Origin: Bacteroidota bacterium | GTDB lineage: Bacteria; Bacteroidota; Ignavibacteria; Ignavibacteriales; Ignavibacteriaceae | Direction: 5' to 3' | Length of the DNA stretch: 8,154 nt | Assembly (NCBI GenBank): GCA_021793635.1 | Contig: JAJYSI010000131.1 | Coordinates: 1 to 8,154 of the forward strand | In this document: piece by piece, positions 1 through 6,087 of the stretch | Layout of the letters: every line of letters begins with the position of its first letter | Position numbering within the stretch: the stretch's first letter is position 1 | The notes under the pieces: generated by a model | The model's database searches: none | What the model was told of the DNA's origin: nothing | Seen by the model: only the letters and a program-made list of their open reading frames with translations | Translations under genes and position numbers: made by a program

Positions 1-67
1 CATTGAAGATAAATGCAGCTACTGCAATCAAACAAAAAAACGTTCCAAACGTACGGATTTGTTTCAT
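1..67 (-). CDS. 5' end of a gene for an exported protein (signal peptide only, partial)
   Basis: The reverse strand opens at an ATG (complement of 65-67) and stays open to the window edge for 22 codons. The peptide starts MKQIRTFGTFFCLIAVAAF: a short basic N-terminus (K2, R5) followed by a continuous hydrophobic core, the usual form of a Sec signal peptide or N-terminal membrane anchor. A GAGG ribosome-binding sequence lies 7 bases upstream of the ATG (complement of 75-78), which supports this start. The mature protein is outside the window, so its function cannot be named. No lipobox cysteine is visible in the part present; the only cysteine (C12) lies inside the hydrophobic core. The gene is divergent from alaS and shares the 68-318 spacer with it. 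Confidence 0.65.
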   Translation of the reverse strand, partial: MKQIRTFGTFFCLIAVAAFIFN

Positions 68-140
68 TATCTTGCCTCTTTCGTATTATTTTCCTATAAT
101 ATACGTTATAAGAAGTTACGATGCCAAAAAGCCGGATTCT

Positions 141-171
141 ATTATAAAAAATATCTTGACATAAATAACAA
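141..171 (-). promoter_or_regulatory. Candidate promoter for the exported-protein gene
   Basis: Read on the minus strand there is a perfect TATAAT (complement of 141-146) preceded by TTGTTA (complement of 166-171) with a 19-bp gap. This would give a leader of about 70 bases before the ATG at 67. In such AT-rich DNA a TATAAT can arise by chance and the spacing is longer than ideal, so this is a suggestion only. Confidence 0.25.
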
Positions 172-206
172 AGATTTATACGGCAATAAAACAAGTAATT
201 TATCTC

Positions 207-234
207 TTGAATTTTTTTACTAATCTGTTATTAC
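207..234 (+). promoter_or_regulatory. Candidate promoter for alaS
   Basis: TTGAAT (207-212) and TATTAC (229-234) are separated by 16 bp and lie about 85 bases before the alaS ATG. Each hexamer is imperfect and the surroundings are AT-rich, so other positions, including the TTGACA at 156, are possible. Confidence 0.2.
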
Positions 235-318
235 TTTCATAATTTTTAACTTATTTGTATTTATGCTAACCGCTGTTTTTCTTATCTTTACAATTAAAAA
301 TTTAGAGACTAGAAAAAG

Positions 319-2904
319 ATGACCTCAACTGAAATTAGACAACAATTCTTAGATTTTTTTCAAAACAAACAGCATAAAATTGTTCATTCCTCACCTGTTG
401 TGCCTTTTGAAGATCCTACTCTTCTTTTTACCAATGCAGGTATGAATCAATTTAAGGATGTTTTCCTGGGAACTGGAACGCGCGAATATAAGCGTGCAGC
501 GGATACTCAAAAATGTATCCGCGTAAGCGGAAAGCATAACGATCTTGAAGAGGTCGGACATGACACCTACCATCACACCTTTTTTGAAATGCTCGGCAAC
601 TGGTCTTTTGGCGATTACTATAAACCCGAAGCGATTGAATGGGCGTGGGAGTTATTGACAGGAGTCTGGAAGTTACCAAAAGAGAGATTGTGGGCTACGG
701 TTTACAGAAAAGATGACGAAGCATTTGAGCTATGGAAATCAAAAACAGACATCAACCCCAAACACATTTTAAGATTTGATGAGAAAGATAATTTTTGGGA
801 AATGGGTGAAACGGGACCATGCGGTCCTTGTTCTGAAATTCATATAAATCTTAGCGAAGATTTTGATAACCCTAAATTCGTTAATGCCGGCGTGCCGGAG
901 TGTATTGAAATTTGGAATCTCGTCTTTATCCAATACAATCGCGATGAAAATGGAAATCTGCACGAGCTTCCTGCAAAACACGTTGATACCGGAATGGGAT
1001 TTGAACGTGTATGCGCGGTGATGCAAAAGAAAAATTCAAATTATGATACAGATGTTTTTATGCCGTTGATAAATGCCGTTTCAAAATTATCCGGGATCAA
1101 ATATGAAAATGACGAAGATAAAATTCCTATGCGCGTAATTGCCGATCATATTAGAACACTTACTTTTGCAATAACCGATGGCGCCGTTCCCGGCAATGAC
1201 GGTCGAGGTTATGTACTTAGGCGAATCCTCCGACGTGCTGCCCGTTATGGAAGAAAATTAAATTTGAATAAGCCTTTTCTCTTTAAGCTCGTTGAGGTCG
1301 TTACTTCATCAATGGGAAATGTTTTTCCAGAAATAAAAGAGAAACAAAGCTATGTTGAAAAGGTTATTCATGCCGAAGAAGAAAGTTTTAATGCAACTCT
1401 CGATCACGGAATCGAATTGTTTGAAGAGGTGATTAAAAAACTCACTGCTTCAAATTCAAAAGTAATTCCCGGTGAAGAAATTTTTAAGCTGTACGATACT
1501 TTCGGCTTCCCGGTTGATCTTACTAATGTAATGGCAAAGGAAAAAGGATTTTCTCTTGATGAAAAAGGGTTCGACAAATTAATGGGTGAGCAAAAACAAC
1601 GCGCAAGAGAAGCCTCAAAGGATAAGTTTGCTTCGGTAAATATTTCAATTAATAATCTTGACTCTTTTGATTTACCTCCAAATGAGAAATCGGAATTTAT
1701 TGGTTACGATAATTTTTCTTCAAAATCAAAAATTATCGGAAGAAAAAAAGAAGACGGGAATGATTTTATCATTCTAAACAAAACTCCTTTCTATGTTGAA
1801 GCCGGCGGGCAGATAGATGACACCGGAACTATTTTGGTTGAAGCTAATCAGTTTAAGGTAATAGATGTAACAAAAGTTGATAATAAAATTATTCATGTAA
1901 TTGAAAACGAGACTGATAGTCAATTAATACCCGGCACCGAAGTAATTGCCAGTATCGATGAAACACGCCGTTGGGACATTATGCGCAATCATTCTGCGAC
2001 TCATTTTCTTGATGCCGCTTTAAGAAAGATTTTAGGTACGCATGTGCAGCAAGCCGGATCTTATGTAGGTCCGGATAGGCTTCGTTTCGATTTTTCTCAC
2101 TTCGCAAAATTATCCGAAAGCGAAATAAGAGATATTGAAACTTTAGTTAATGAACAGCTTAGACTAAATATTCCGCTTCAACATCACCGCAATGTATCTT
2201 TTGATGAAGCTAAGAAAATGGGCGCCCTTATGTTCTTCGGCGATAAATATGGTGACTTTGTAAACGTTGTTCAATTCGGTGATTTCAGTTTGGAATTTTG
2301 CGGAGGTACACATGTAAAAAATTCATCTGAAATTGGGCTTTTCAAAATTATTAGTGAATCATCCATTTCAAGCGGCATTAGAAGAATTGAGGCAATTACG
2401 GGTGCGGGCGTTGAAAAATATATTCATTCTCAAATAGAACATCTTAGACGGTTCGATGAAAAAGTCTTAGATCTTCTTGAAGTTAAAAAGAAATTAGAAA
2501 AAGAAATTGCAGATTTTAAGCTTCATGATAAACTTGGGCAGCTTAGTAGCATTCTTTCATCCCCGTCTGAATTAACTGGTATCAAAATTTATAAAGCAAT
2601 AGTCAGCGCAGAAAATATGGATGAGCTTAAATCTTTCGGAGATGAAATAAGGAATAAAATAAAATCCGGCGTTGCTGTTTTATTCTCTGAAATTGAAGGC
2701 AAGGCAGGCATTGTTTGTGTTGTATCAGATGATCTGATAAAAGAAAAAAAACTTAGTGCTGGAAAGATTGTCGGCGAACTTGCAAAGCTTGTAGGCGGTG
2801 GCGGTGGCGGACGACCGCATTTAGCTACAGCCGGCGGCAAGGATAAGGAAAAAATTTCCGAAACTGTTTTTGAGGTTGAACGGATTGTGAGTAATTTCTT
2901 ATAA
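319..2904 (+). CDS. alaS: Alanyl-tRNA synthetase
   Basis: This class II synthetase charges tRNA-Ala with alanine in the cytoplasm and clears mischarged Ser/Gly-tRNA-Ala. At 861 residues it is full length (E. coli enzyme about 876). Domains in order: the catalytic core at residues 1-250, with the FTNAGMNQFKDVF stretch (38-49), motif 2 around HHTFFEMLGNWSFGDYY (85-101) and the GMGFERV motif 3 (225-231). The tRNA-recognition middle domain follows, with the RGYVLRRILRRAARYGRK segment (296-312). The editing domain has a zinc/active-site set H558-x3-H562 (in NHSATH) and C661-x3-H665 (in CGGTHV). The C-terminal DHHA1-type domain carries the glycine-rich GGGGGGRPHLATAGG signature (826-840). The start is fixed by an in-frame stop at 310-312 and by the family-typical MTSTEIRQQFLDFF opening. 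hemB follows 90 bp downstream. No key residue is missing and the frame is intact. Confidence 0.98.
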   Translation: MTSTEIRQQFLDFFQNKQHKIVHSSPVVPFEDPTLLFTNAGMNQFKDVFLGTGTREYKRAADTQKCIRVSGKHNDLEEVGHDTYHHTFFEMLGNWSFGDYYKPEAIEWAWELLTGVWKLPKERLWATVYRKDDEAFELWKSKTDINPKHILRFDEKDNFWEMGETGPCGPCSEIHINLSEDFDNPKFVNAGVPECIEIWNLVFIQYNRDENGNLHELPAKHVDTGMGFERVCAVMQKKNSNYDTDVFMPLINAVSKLSGIKYENDEDKIPMRVIADHIRTLTFAITDGAVPGNDGRGYVLRRILRRAARYGRKLNLNKPFLFKLVEVVTSSMGNVFPEIKEKQSYVEKVIHAEEESFNATLDHGIELFEEVIKKLTASNSKVIPGEEIFKLYDTFGFPVDLTNVMAKEKGFSLDEKGFDKLMGEQKQRAREASKDKFASVNISINNLDSFDLPPNEKSEFIGYDNFSSKSKIIGRKKEDGNDFIILNKTPFYVEAGGQIDDTGTILVEANQFKVIDVTKVDNKIIHVIENETDSQLIPGTEVIASIDETRRWDIMRNHSATHFLDAALRKILGTHVQQAGSYVGPDRLRFDFSHFAKLSESEIRDIETLVNEQLRLNIPLQHHRNVSFDEAKKMGALMFFGDKYGDFVNVVQFGDFSLEFCGGTHVKNSSEIGLFKIISESSISSGIRRIEAITGAGVEKYIHSQIEHLRRFDEKVLDLLEVKKKLEKEIADFKLHDKLGQLSSILSSPSELTGIKIYKAIVSAENMDELKSFGDEIRNKIKSGVAVLFSEIEGKAGIVCVVSDDLIKEKKLSAGKIVGELAKLVGGGGGGRPHLATAGGKDKEKISETVFEVERIVSNFL

Positions 2905-2923
2905 AAAATAATTCTTAAAAATA

Positions 2924-2982
2924 CTTAGCAATACATATCTTATAGGAGTAGGAATTTTCCTATGTGATAAAAAAGTGCTAAG
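2924..2982 (+). promoter_or_regulatory. Inverted-repeat leader in front of hemB
   Basis: CTTAGCA (2924-2930) and TGCTAAG (2976-2982) are perfect 7-bp complements enclosing 45 bases. Nested inside, ACATA (2933-2937) can pair with TATGT (2961-2965). An alternative inner stem, ATAGGA (2942-2947) with TCCTAT (2958-2963), excludes that pairing. The 3' arm of the outer stem overlaps the first two bases of the only Shine-Dalgarno-like stretch of hemB, AGAGAAAG (2981-2988). Transcribed, this could fold into a structure limiting access to the hemB start, or the arms could bind a protein. There is no U-tract after the stem, so it does not look like a terminator. The repeats are visible in the sequence; the role is inference. 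Confidence 0.35.
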
Positions 2983-2994
2983 AGAAAGTTTATT

Positions 2995-3981
2995 ATGGCA
3001 AATTATCCAACTAAAAGATTAAGACGACTTCGTTATAATCCTCTCGTAAGAGATTTAGTTCGTGAAACTGAATTATCAAAAAATGATTTAATTTATCCAC
3101 TCTTTGTTGTACCGGGAACAAAAGTTAAAAATCCGGTTAAGTCAATGCCCGGAGTTTTTCAATTTTCAATCGATACTTTGGTCGAAGAATGCAAGGAAGT
3201 TGCCGCACTTGGTATCCCCGGAATAATTTTATTCGGTATACCGGAACATAAAGACGAACAAGGCTCCGAAGCTTATGACCCAAACGGTATAATTCAACGA
3301 GCAATCAGGGCAATCAAAGCAGAGATAAATAATCTCCTGGTAATAACCGATGTTTGTTTGTGTGAATATACTTCTCACGGTCACTGTGGCTTGCTTAACG
3401 GTGAAGAAATCTTAAATGATGAAACAGTTTCATTGCTTGCTAAGGAAGCTGTTTCACATGCGGAAGCAGGTGCAGATATTATTGCTCCTTCCGACATGAT
3501 GGACGGAAGAATTGCCGCAATCAGAAAGGCGCTTGATTATAAGGGTTTCACTAAAATTCCGATTATAAGCTATGCTGCGAAATTTGCTTCCGGTTATTAC
3601 GGTCCTTTTAGAGAAGCGGCGGATTCCACACCGGCATTTGGAGATAGGCGTTCTCATCAAATGGATAGCGCTAATGCAAACGAGGCTTTGCGGGAGGTTG
3701 AAACTGACATCGAAGAAGGCGCTGATATCGTTATGGTGAAACCAGCAGGTCCTTATCTTGATATTATACGTCAAGTAAAAGATAAATTTGGAATGCCGAC
3801 TTGTGCTTACCAGGTAAGCGGTGAATACGCAATGATAAAGGCTGCAGGCATTAACGGTTGGATTGATGAAGAAAGAGTGATGATTGAATCTTTAGTCGCA
3901 ATTAAACGCGCAGGCGCCGATATGTTTTTAACTTATTTTGCAAAAGATGCTGCGAGATATTTAGATAAGACAAAGAAATAA
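2995..3981 (+). CDS. hemB: Porphobilinogen synthase (delta-aminolevulinic acid dehydratase)
   Basis: This cytoplasmic enzyme condenses two 5-aminolevulinate molecules to porphobilinogen, the second common step of heme, siroheme and cobalamin synthesis. The 328-residue length is normal for the family. The two Schiff-base lysines are present: K196 in [17 protein letters not shown] and K249 in [11 protein letters not shown]. The metal site [14 protein letters not shown] holds all three cysteines (C121, C123, C131), so this is the zinc-dependent type rather than the Asp-rich magnesium type. The GDRRSHQMD segment (216-224) and a C-terminal [10 protein letters not shown] are also typical. An in-frame stop at 2968-2970 and the family opening [13 protein letters not shown] support the ATG at 2995. 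It follows alaS after 90 bp and is followed by the YjbR-like gene after 11 bp. No other heme gene is in the window. Confidence 0.98.
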   Translation: MANYPTKRLRRLRYNPLVRDLVRETELSKNDLIYPLFVVPGTKVKNPVKSMPGVFQFSIDTLVEECKEVAALGIPGIILFGIPEHKDEQGSEAYDPNGIIQRAIRAIKAEINNLLVITDVCLCEYTSHGHCGLLNGEEILNDETVSLLAKEAVSHAEAGADIIAPSDMMDGRIAAIRKALDYKGFTKIPIISYAAKFASGYYGPFREAADSTPAFGDRRSHQMDSANANEALREVETDIEEGADIVMVKPAGPYLDIIRQVKDKFGMPTCAYQVSGEYAMIKAAGINGWIDEERVMIESLVAIKRAGADMFLTYFAKDAARYLDKTKK

Positions 3982-3992
3982 TTTAATTAGTA

Positions 3993-4349
3993 ATGGATTT
4001 AGAAACTGTCAGAGAATACTGCTTAAATAAGAAAGGCGCTACTGAAAGCCTTCCGTTTGACGAAGATACCCCCGTTTATAAAGTAATGGGGAAAATTTTT
4101 CTTATCGCAAATATAAATCCGCCGGTAAGCATAAATATAAAATGCGATCCGGAAAAAGCGGTTGAATTACGAGAGCATTATTCAGCTGTTACACCGGGTT
4201 ATCATATGAATAAAATGCACTGGAATACGATTCTCCTTGAAAGCGCTATCCCAAATAAACTTATTCTGGGGTGGATAGATGATTCATATAATTTGATCAT
4301 TGATGGGTTAAAAAAAACTGAAAAGCAAAAATTGTTTAAACAAAAGTGA
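3993..4349 (+). CDS. MmcQ/YjbR-family protein
   Basis: This is a small 118-residue protein of the MmcQ/YjbR family, which has a double-wing fold and is often labelled DNA-binding although its physiological role is not established. Visible family marks are the N-terminal KKGATESLPFDEDTPVYKV (13-31), a GKIFLIANI strand (33-41), INIKCDPEKAVELRE (47-61) and the diagnostic PGYHMNKMHWNTI (68-80). A DDSYNLIIDGL helix (96-106) and a lysine-rich tail follow. The start is bounded by an in-frame stop at 3984-3986. There is no clear ribosome-binding sequence in the 11-bp gap after hemB, so translation may be coupled to hemB termination. The tight spacing says it is co-transcribed with hemB. Whether it relates to heme metabolism is unknown; the pairing may only reflect shared expression. 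Confidence 0.92.
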   Translation: MDLETVREYCLNKKGATESLPFDEDTPVYKVMGKIFLIANINPPVSINIKCDPEKAVELREHYSAVTPGYHMNKMHWNTILLESAIPNKLILGWIDDSYNLIIDGLKKTEKQKLFKQK

Positions 4350-4446
4350 TTCCAAACCCGACCTCCCAATCAAAGTAAAAAGATTCCAAATAAATTTACC
4401 CCTCATAATTGTGTCTAACCTAAATTCAATCCTATAAAAGGAAATC
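4350..4446. other. Spacer after the YjbR-like gene, no gene seen
   Basis: No plus-strand start codon with an open frame is present here. A 9-bp direct repeat GATTCCAAA occurs at 4348-4356, overlapping the YjbR stop codon, and again at 4382-4390. No stem-loop terminator for the alaS-hemB-yjbR block could be found. The whole 4350-4560 spacer is 211 bp; its second half is described in the micro-gene entries. Confidence 0.5.
4409..4438 (+). promoter_or_regulatory. Weak candidate promoter ahead of the micro-ORF and yceI
   Basis: TATAAA (4433-4438) is preceded by TTGTGT (4409-4414) with an 18-bp gap. Transcription would begin near 4445, almost on the micro-ORF ATG at 4447, and would leave a 116-base leader for yceI. 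An alternative nearer yceI resembles the Bacteroidota pattern: TTG at 4506-4508, 19 bases, then TAAATTTTG (4528-4536), one base too long for a strict TAnnTTTG. Neither is strong. Confidence 0.2.
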
Positions 4447-4459
4447 ATGACGGAAATCA
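4440..4459 (+). repeat. Imperfect 12-bp tandem duplication at the micro-ORF start
   Basis: GGAAATCA occurs at 4440-4447 and again at 4452-4459, a period of exactly 12 bases. The first copy overlaps the AAAGGA ribosome-binding sequence and the first base of the ATG (4447-4449). The second copy lies in the first codons after the ATG. It may be a small tandem duplication linked to the frame disruption described for the micro-gene. Confidence 0.5.
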
Positions 4460-4530
4460 CAAACTATATGCGTTATTGCAACTGTTGTTGTAACATTAGA
4501 TGTTGTTGCATATATTTCTTATGTAAATAA
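4447..4530 (+). CDS. Candidate 27-residue cysteine-rich micro-ORF
   Basis: An ATG at 4447 follows AAAAGGA with a spacing of about 4 bases, one of the better ribosome-binding sequences in the window. The frame runs 27 codons to a TAA at 4528-4530. The product has seven cysteines grouped as CNCCC (11-15), CCC (19-21) and C26. The cysteine runs arise from reading GTTGTTGTA-type valine codons one base out of frame, so I doubt that this peptide is a selected product. It is listed because it has a good start context and sits 30 bp before yceI. It could act as a leader peptide or be the out-of-frame remnant of the overlapping membrane-peptide frame. Confidence 0.2.
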   Translation: MTEITNYMRYCNCCCNIRCCCIYFLCK

Positions 4531-4537
4531 ATTTTGA
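4451..4537 (+). pseudogene. Possible broken single-membrane-span micro-gene
   Basis: In the frame one base away from the micro-ORF ATG, codons from CGG (4451) to the TGA at 4535-4537 read RKSQTI, then CVIATVVVTLDVV, then AYISYVNKF. This is a basic N-terminus, about 18 mostly hydrophobic residues and a short polar lysine-containing tail, the normal design of a tiny membrane protein. The frame has no start codon: the base after the ATG turns it into ATGA, giving a TGA (4448-4450) directly before CGG. Removing one base there would join the ATG and its ribosome-binding site to this frame and give about 29 residues. A single-base insertion (real, or a sequencing error) is therefore the simplest explanation. 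It could also be chance in AT-rich DNA, since the frame is short. Confidence 0.3.
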
Positions 4538-4548
4538 TAATAATTTTT

Positions 4549-4553
4549 AGGAG
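4549..4553 (+). promoter_or_regulatory. Ribosome-binding site of the YceI gene
   Basis: AGGAG sits 7 bases before the ATG at 4561. It is the strongest Shine-Dalgarno sequence on the plus strand of this window and contrasts with the weak or absent ones of its neighbours. It suggests efficient translation of the YceI protein. Confidence 0.7.
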
Positions 4554-4560
4554 TTAAATA

Positions 4561-5103
4561 ATGGACAATACAACAAAAAGCTCGTGGACGGTAGATGCCG
4601 CACATACCAAAATTCAATTTTCGGTTCGTCATCTTATCATTTCAGAGGTAGCGGGGAAATTTAATAGTTTTAATTTAGAAATTTCAAATGCCAACGAAGA
4701 TTTTTCTGAGGCAGATATTAATGTATTGATCGACGCAAAAAGTATTGATACCGGCATTGTAGACCGGGATAATCATTTAAGAAGCGCAGATTTTTTTGAT
4801 GTCGAAAAGTTCGAAAAGATTACGTTCAAAAGCACATCAATCAAAAAAGTCAATGATGAAAAGTATAAATTGGTCGGAAACCTAACTATTAAAGATATTA
4901 CCAAACCAATTGAGCTTGAAGTTACTTATAACGGTCAAATCGTGGACCCATGGGGACTAAATAGAGCTGGATTTAAGGTAATTGGGACATTAAATCGTTT
5001 CGATTATAATTTACAGTGGAATGCACTTATGGAGACAGGCGGTGCAATTGTAGGAAAAAATATCAATTTAGTATTTGATGTTGAAGTAACTAAAAATAAA
5101 TAG
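4561..5103 (+). CDS. YceI-family lipocalin-like protein, cytoplasmic form
   Basis: YceI proteins form an extended lipocalin-like beta-barrel that in studied members binds polyisoprenoid or amphiphilic lipids. Here 180 residues cover the whole domain: WTVDAAHTKIQFSVRHL (9-25), AGKFNSF (31-37), the LRSADFFDVEKFEKITFKST segment (73-92), GNLTIKDITKPIELEV (106-121), and DPWGLNRAGFKVIGTLNRFDY (129-149), ending in GKNINLVFDVEV (165-176). Unlike the secreted E. coli YceI there is no signal peptide; the domain begins within ten residues of the start, so it should act in the cytoplasm. The start is fixed by an in-frame TAA at 4555-4557 and the AGGAG site. It is the first gene of a same-strand trio with pirin (118 bp downstream) and marR. 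Its ligand is not predictable from sequence. Confidence 0.95.
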   Translation: MDNTTKSSWTVDAAHTKIQFSVRHLIISEVAGKFNSFNLEISNANEDFSEADINVLIDAKSIDTGIVDRDNHLRSADFFDVEKFEKITFKSTSIKKVNDEKYKLVGNLTIKDITKPIELEVTYNGQIVDPWGLNRAGFKVIGTLNRFDYNLQWNALMETGGAIVGKNINLVFDVEVTKNK

Positions 5104-5150
5104 CTCAGGTAGAAAAGAAGCCATCCTACATGAACTGGTATATAAAGATA

Positions 5151-5158
5151 TAATTTTG
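5151..5158 (+). promoter_or_regulatory. Candidate Bacteroidota-type -7 element for the pirin gene
   Basis: TAATTTTG matches the Bacteroidota -7 consensus TAnnTTTG exactly and overlaps a perfect TATAAT (5149-5154). It lies 63 bp before the pirin ATG, which would put the transcription start near 5163-5166, at the inverted repeat 5162-5193. A -33 TTTG at the expected distance is not present, nor is a good -35 hexamer. Confidence 0.4.
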
Positions 5159-5161
5159 GAG

Positions 5162-5193
5162 ATTTCTCTGAAAGAAAGAATGACTAGAGAAAT
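5162..5193 (+). promoter_or_regulatory. Inverted repeat upstream of pirin, possible operator
   Basis: ATTTCTCT (5162-5169) and AGAGAAAT (5186-5193) are perfect 8-bp complements 16 bases apart. In RNA the stem can extend by a G-U pair at each end to ten pairs. A second, tighter palindrome overlaps the right arm: GAAATT (5189-5194), TAT, AATTTC (5198-5203). The position just downstream of the candidate -7 element suits a repressor operator, plausibly for the MarR protein encoded two genes from yceI, or an untranslated hairpin. No U-tract follows, so it is not a typical terminator. Confidence 0.4.
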
Positions 5194-5221
5194 TTATAAT
5201 TTCAAATCATAAGTACTTGAC

Positions 5222-5941
5222 ATGAAAAAGATAATACAAAAGGCAGACGAAAGGGGAATCGCTGAACATGGTTGGTTGCATAGTAAGTTTAGCTTTAGCT
5301 TTGCTGAATATTATAATCCTAAAAAAATGGGCTTCGGATTATTGCGTGTTTTGAATGATGATATTATTGAACCGGGTGAAGGTTTCGGGAAGCACCCGCA
5401 CAATAACATGGAGATAATTACCATAATGCTTCACGGAGAACTTGAGCACAAAGACAGCTCAGGTTCCGGCTCTGTTATTAAACCTGGAGAAATCCAGGTA
5501 ATGTCTGCCGGAACCGGAATTCTACATTCCGAATTTAATCATTCCAGGATAGATCATGTCAATCTTCTTCAACTGTGGATTATTCCCAAAGAAAGAAATA
5601 TTACACCCCGATATGATCAAAAAGCTTTTCCAATGGAAGAAATTAATAATGGTTTGCTAAAAGTAGTTTCCGGGACAAAATCAGAGGATACCCTTTATAT
5701 TCACCAGACAGCTGCAATTTCTCTTGGAAAATTAGATGTAGGAAAAAGCTTGCTCTATAATTTTTCATATAAAGGAAACGGTGTATATTTATTTGTAATA
5801 AAAGGGAAAATTTATCTTGATGGTGATGAGCTAAACGAAAGAGATGCCGCCGGAATTTACGAAACTGACAATTTTGAAATATCAACTTCGACTGGAAGTG
5901 AGTTTGTATTAATAGAAGTTCCTATAGTATTGCCATTTTAA
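5222..5941 (+). CDS. Pirin-family protein (YhhW-like bicupin)
   Basis: Pirins are bicupin proteins with one metal site in the N-terminal cupin; bacterial YhhW has quercetin 2,3-dioxygenase activity in vitro, while other pirins act as redox-sensitive partners. At 239 residues this has the YhhW length. The metal ligands are in place: H58 and H60 in GKHPHNNMEI, H102 and E104 in AGTGILHSEFN. Other family marks are the N-terminal RGIAEHGWLHSKFSFSFAEY (11-30), FGLLRVLNDD (38-47), and LLQLWIIPKERNITPRYDQK (114-133). The second cupin (about 150-239) lacks a metal-site HxH, as is usual. An in-frame TAA at 5210-5212 makes 5222 the first possible ATG. No Shine-Dalgarno sequence precedes it. It lies between YceI and MarR genes on the same strand. 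The natural substrate is unknown; dioxygenase activity should not be assumed. Confidence 0.95.
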   Translation: MKKIIQKADERGIAEHGWLHSKFSFSFAEYYNPKKMGFGLLRVLNDDIIEPGEGFGKHPHNNMEIITIMLHGELEHKDSSGSGSVIKPGEIQVMSAGTGILHSEFNHSRIDHVNLLQLWIIPKERNITPRYDQKAFPMEEINNGLLKVVSGTKSEDTLYIHQTAAISLGKLDVGKSLLYNFSYKGNGVYLFVIKGKIYLDGDELNERDAAGIYETDNFEISTSTGSEFVLIEVPIVLPF

Positions 5942-5991
5942 TCTTTATTTTTTATGTCAAGATATTCTTATGATAAATTTCATTGCGTTTC

Positions 5992-6015
5992 ATTCAAAAT
6001 TCATAATTCAAAATT
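5992..6015 (+). repeat. 10-bp direct repeat upstream of marR
   Basis: ATTCAAAATT occurs at 5992-6001 and again at 6006-6015, separated by CATA, a 14-base period. It stands about 75-95 bp before the marR start. It could be paired protein-binding half sites or part of a dispersed intergenic repeat; the low complexity makes chance possible. Confidence 0.45.
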
Positions 6016-6027
6016 GCGGCTTGCCGC
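6016..6027 (+). promoter_or_regulatory. GC-rich CUUG hairpin between pirin and marR
   Basis: GCGGCTTGCCGC is self-complementary around CTTG: a GCGG/CCGC stem closing a CUUG tetraloop, a loop known to be unusually stable in RNA. It stands out as the only GC-rich block in an AT-rich spacer and directly abuts the ATTCAAAATT repeat. No run of T follows (the next bases are GCTTGTG), so it is a poor rho-independent terminator. It may instead be an RNA processing or stability element, or part of a repeat family. Confidence 0.4.
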
Positions 6028-6087
6028 GCTTGTGTATTAATTTAATCTACGAAATGTTTCCAAAGGTAACAAAACAATATTTTAAAT

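Larger units (their letters stand above)
68..318. other. Divergent intergenic spacer between the exported-protein gene and alaS
   Basis: These 251 bases are strongly AT-rich and hold no reading frame I would call a gene. They must carry the promoters for both flanking genes. A perfect TTGACA hexamer on the plus strand (156-161) is followed only by a poorly spaced TATACG (177-182, 15-bp gap), so it is a weak candidate for alaS. A second minus-strand possibility is TTGGCA (complement of 122-127) with TATATT (complement of 98-103), 18 bp apart. I see no T-box, riboswitch or rho-independent terminator. alaS itself has only an AGAAAAAG stretch directly before its ATG rather than a true Shine-Dalgarno sequence. 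Confidence 0.6.

Noticed and set aside
68..318. T-box or other riboswitch before alaS
   Set aside because: No T-box core sequence or terminator/antiterminator pair is visible, and the apparent lineage does not normally use T-boxes.
2589..2840. Minus-strand open frame with a proline run, opposite the end of alaS
   Set aside because: The prolines are the complement of the conserved glycine-rich DHHA1 motif of alaS; there is no independent coding evidence.
3454..3774. Minus-strand 106-codon open frame inside hemB
   Set aside because: It lies wholly opposite conserved hemB catalytic segments and resembles no family.
4308..4406. Minus-strand frame of about 33 codons overlapping the end of the YjbR-like gene
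   Set aside because: No good ribosome-binding site, and most of it is antisense to the YjbR-like gene's lysine-rich tail and the following low-complexity DNA.
5180..5212. Ten-codon ATG frame (MTREIYNFKS) in the pirin leader, as a possible leader peptide
   Set aside because: Too short to judge, it has no amino-acid bias pointing to attenuation, and it overlaps the palindromes that explain the region better.
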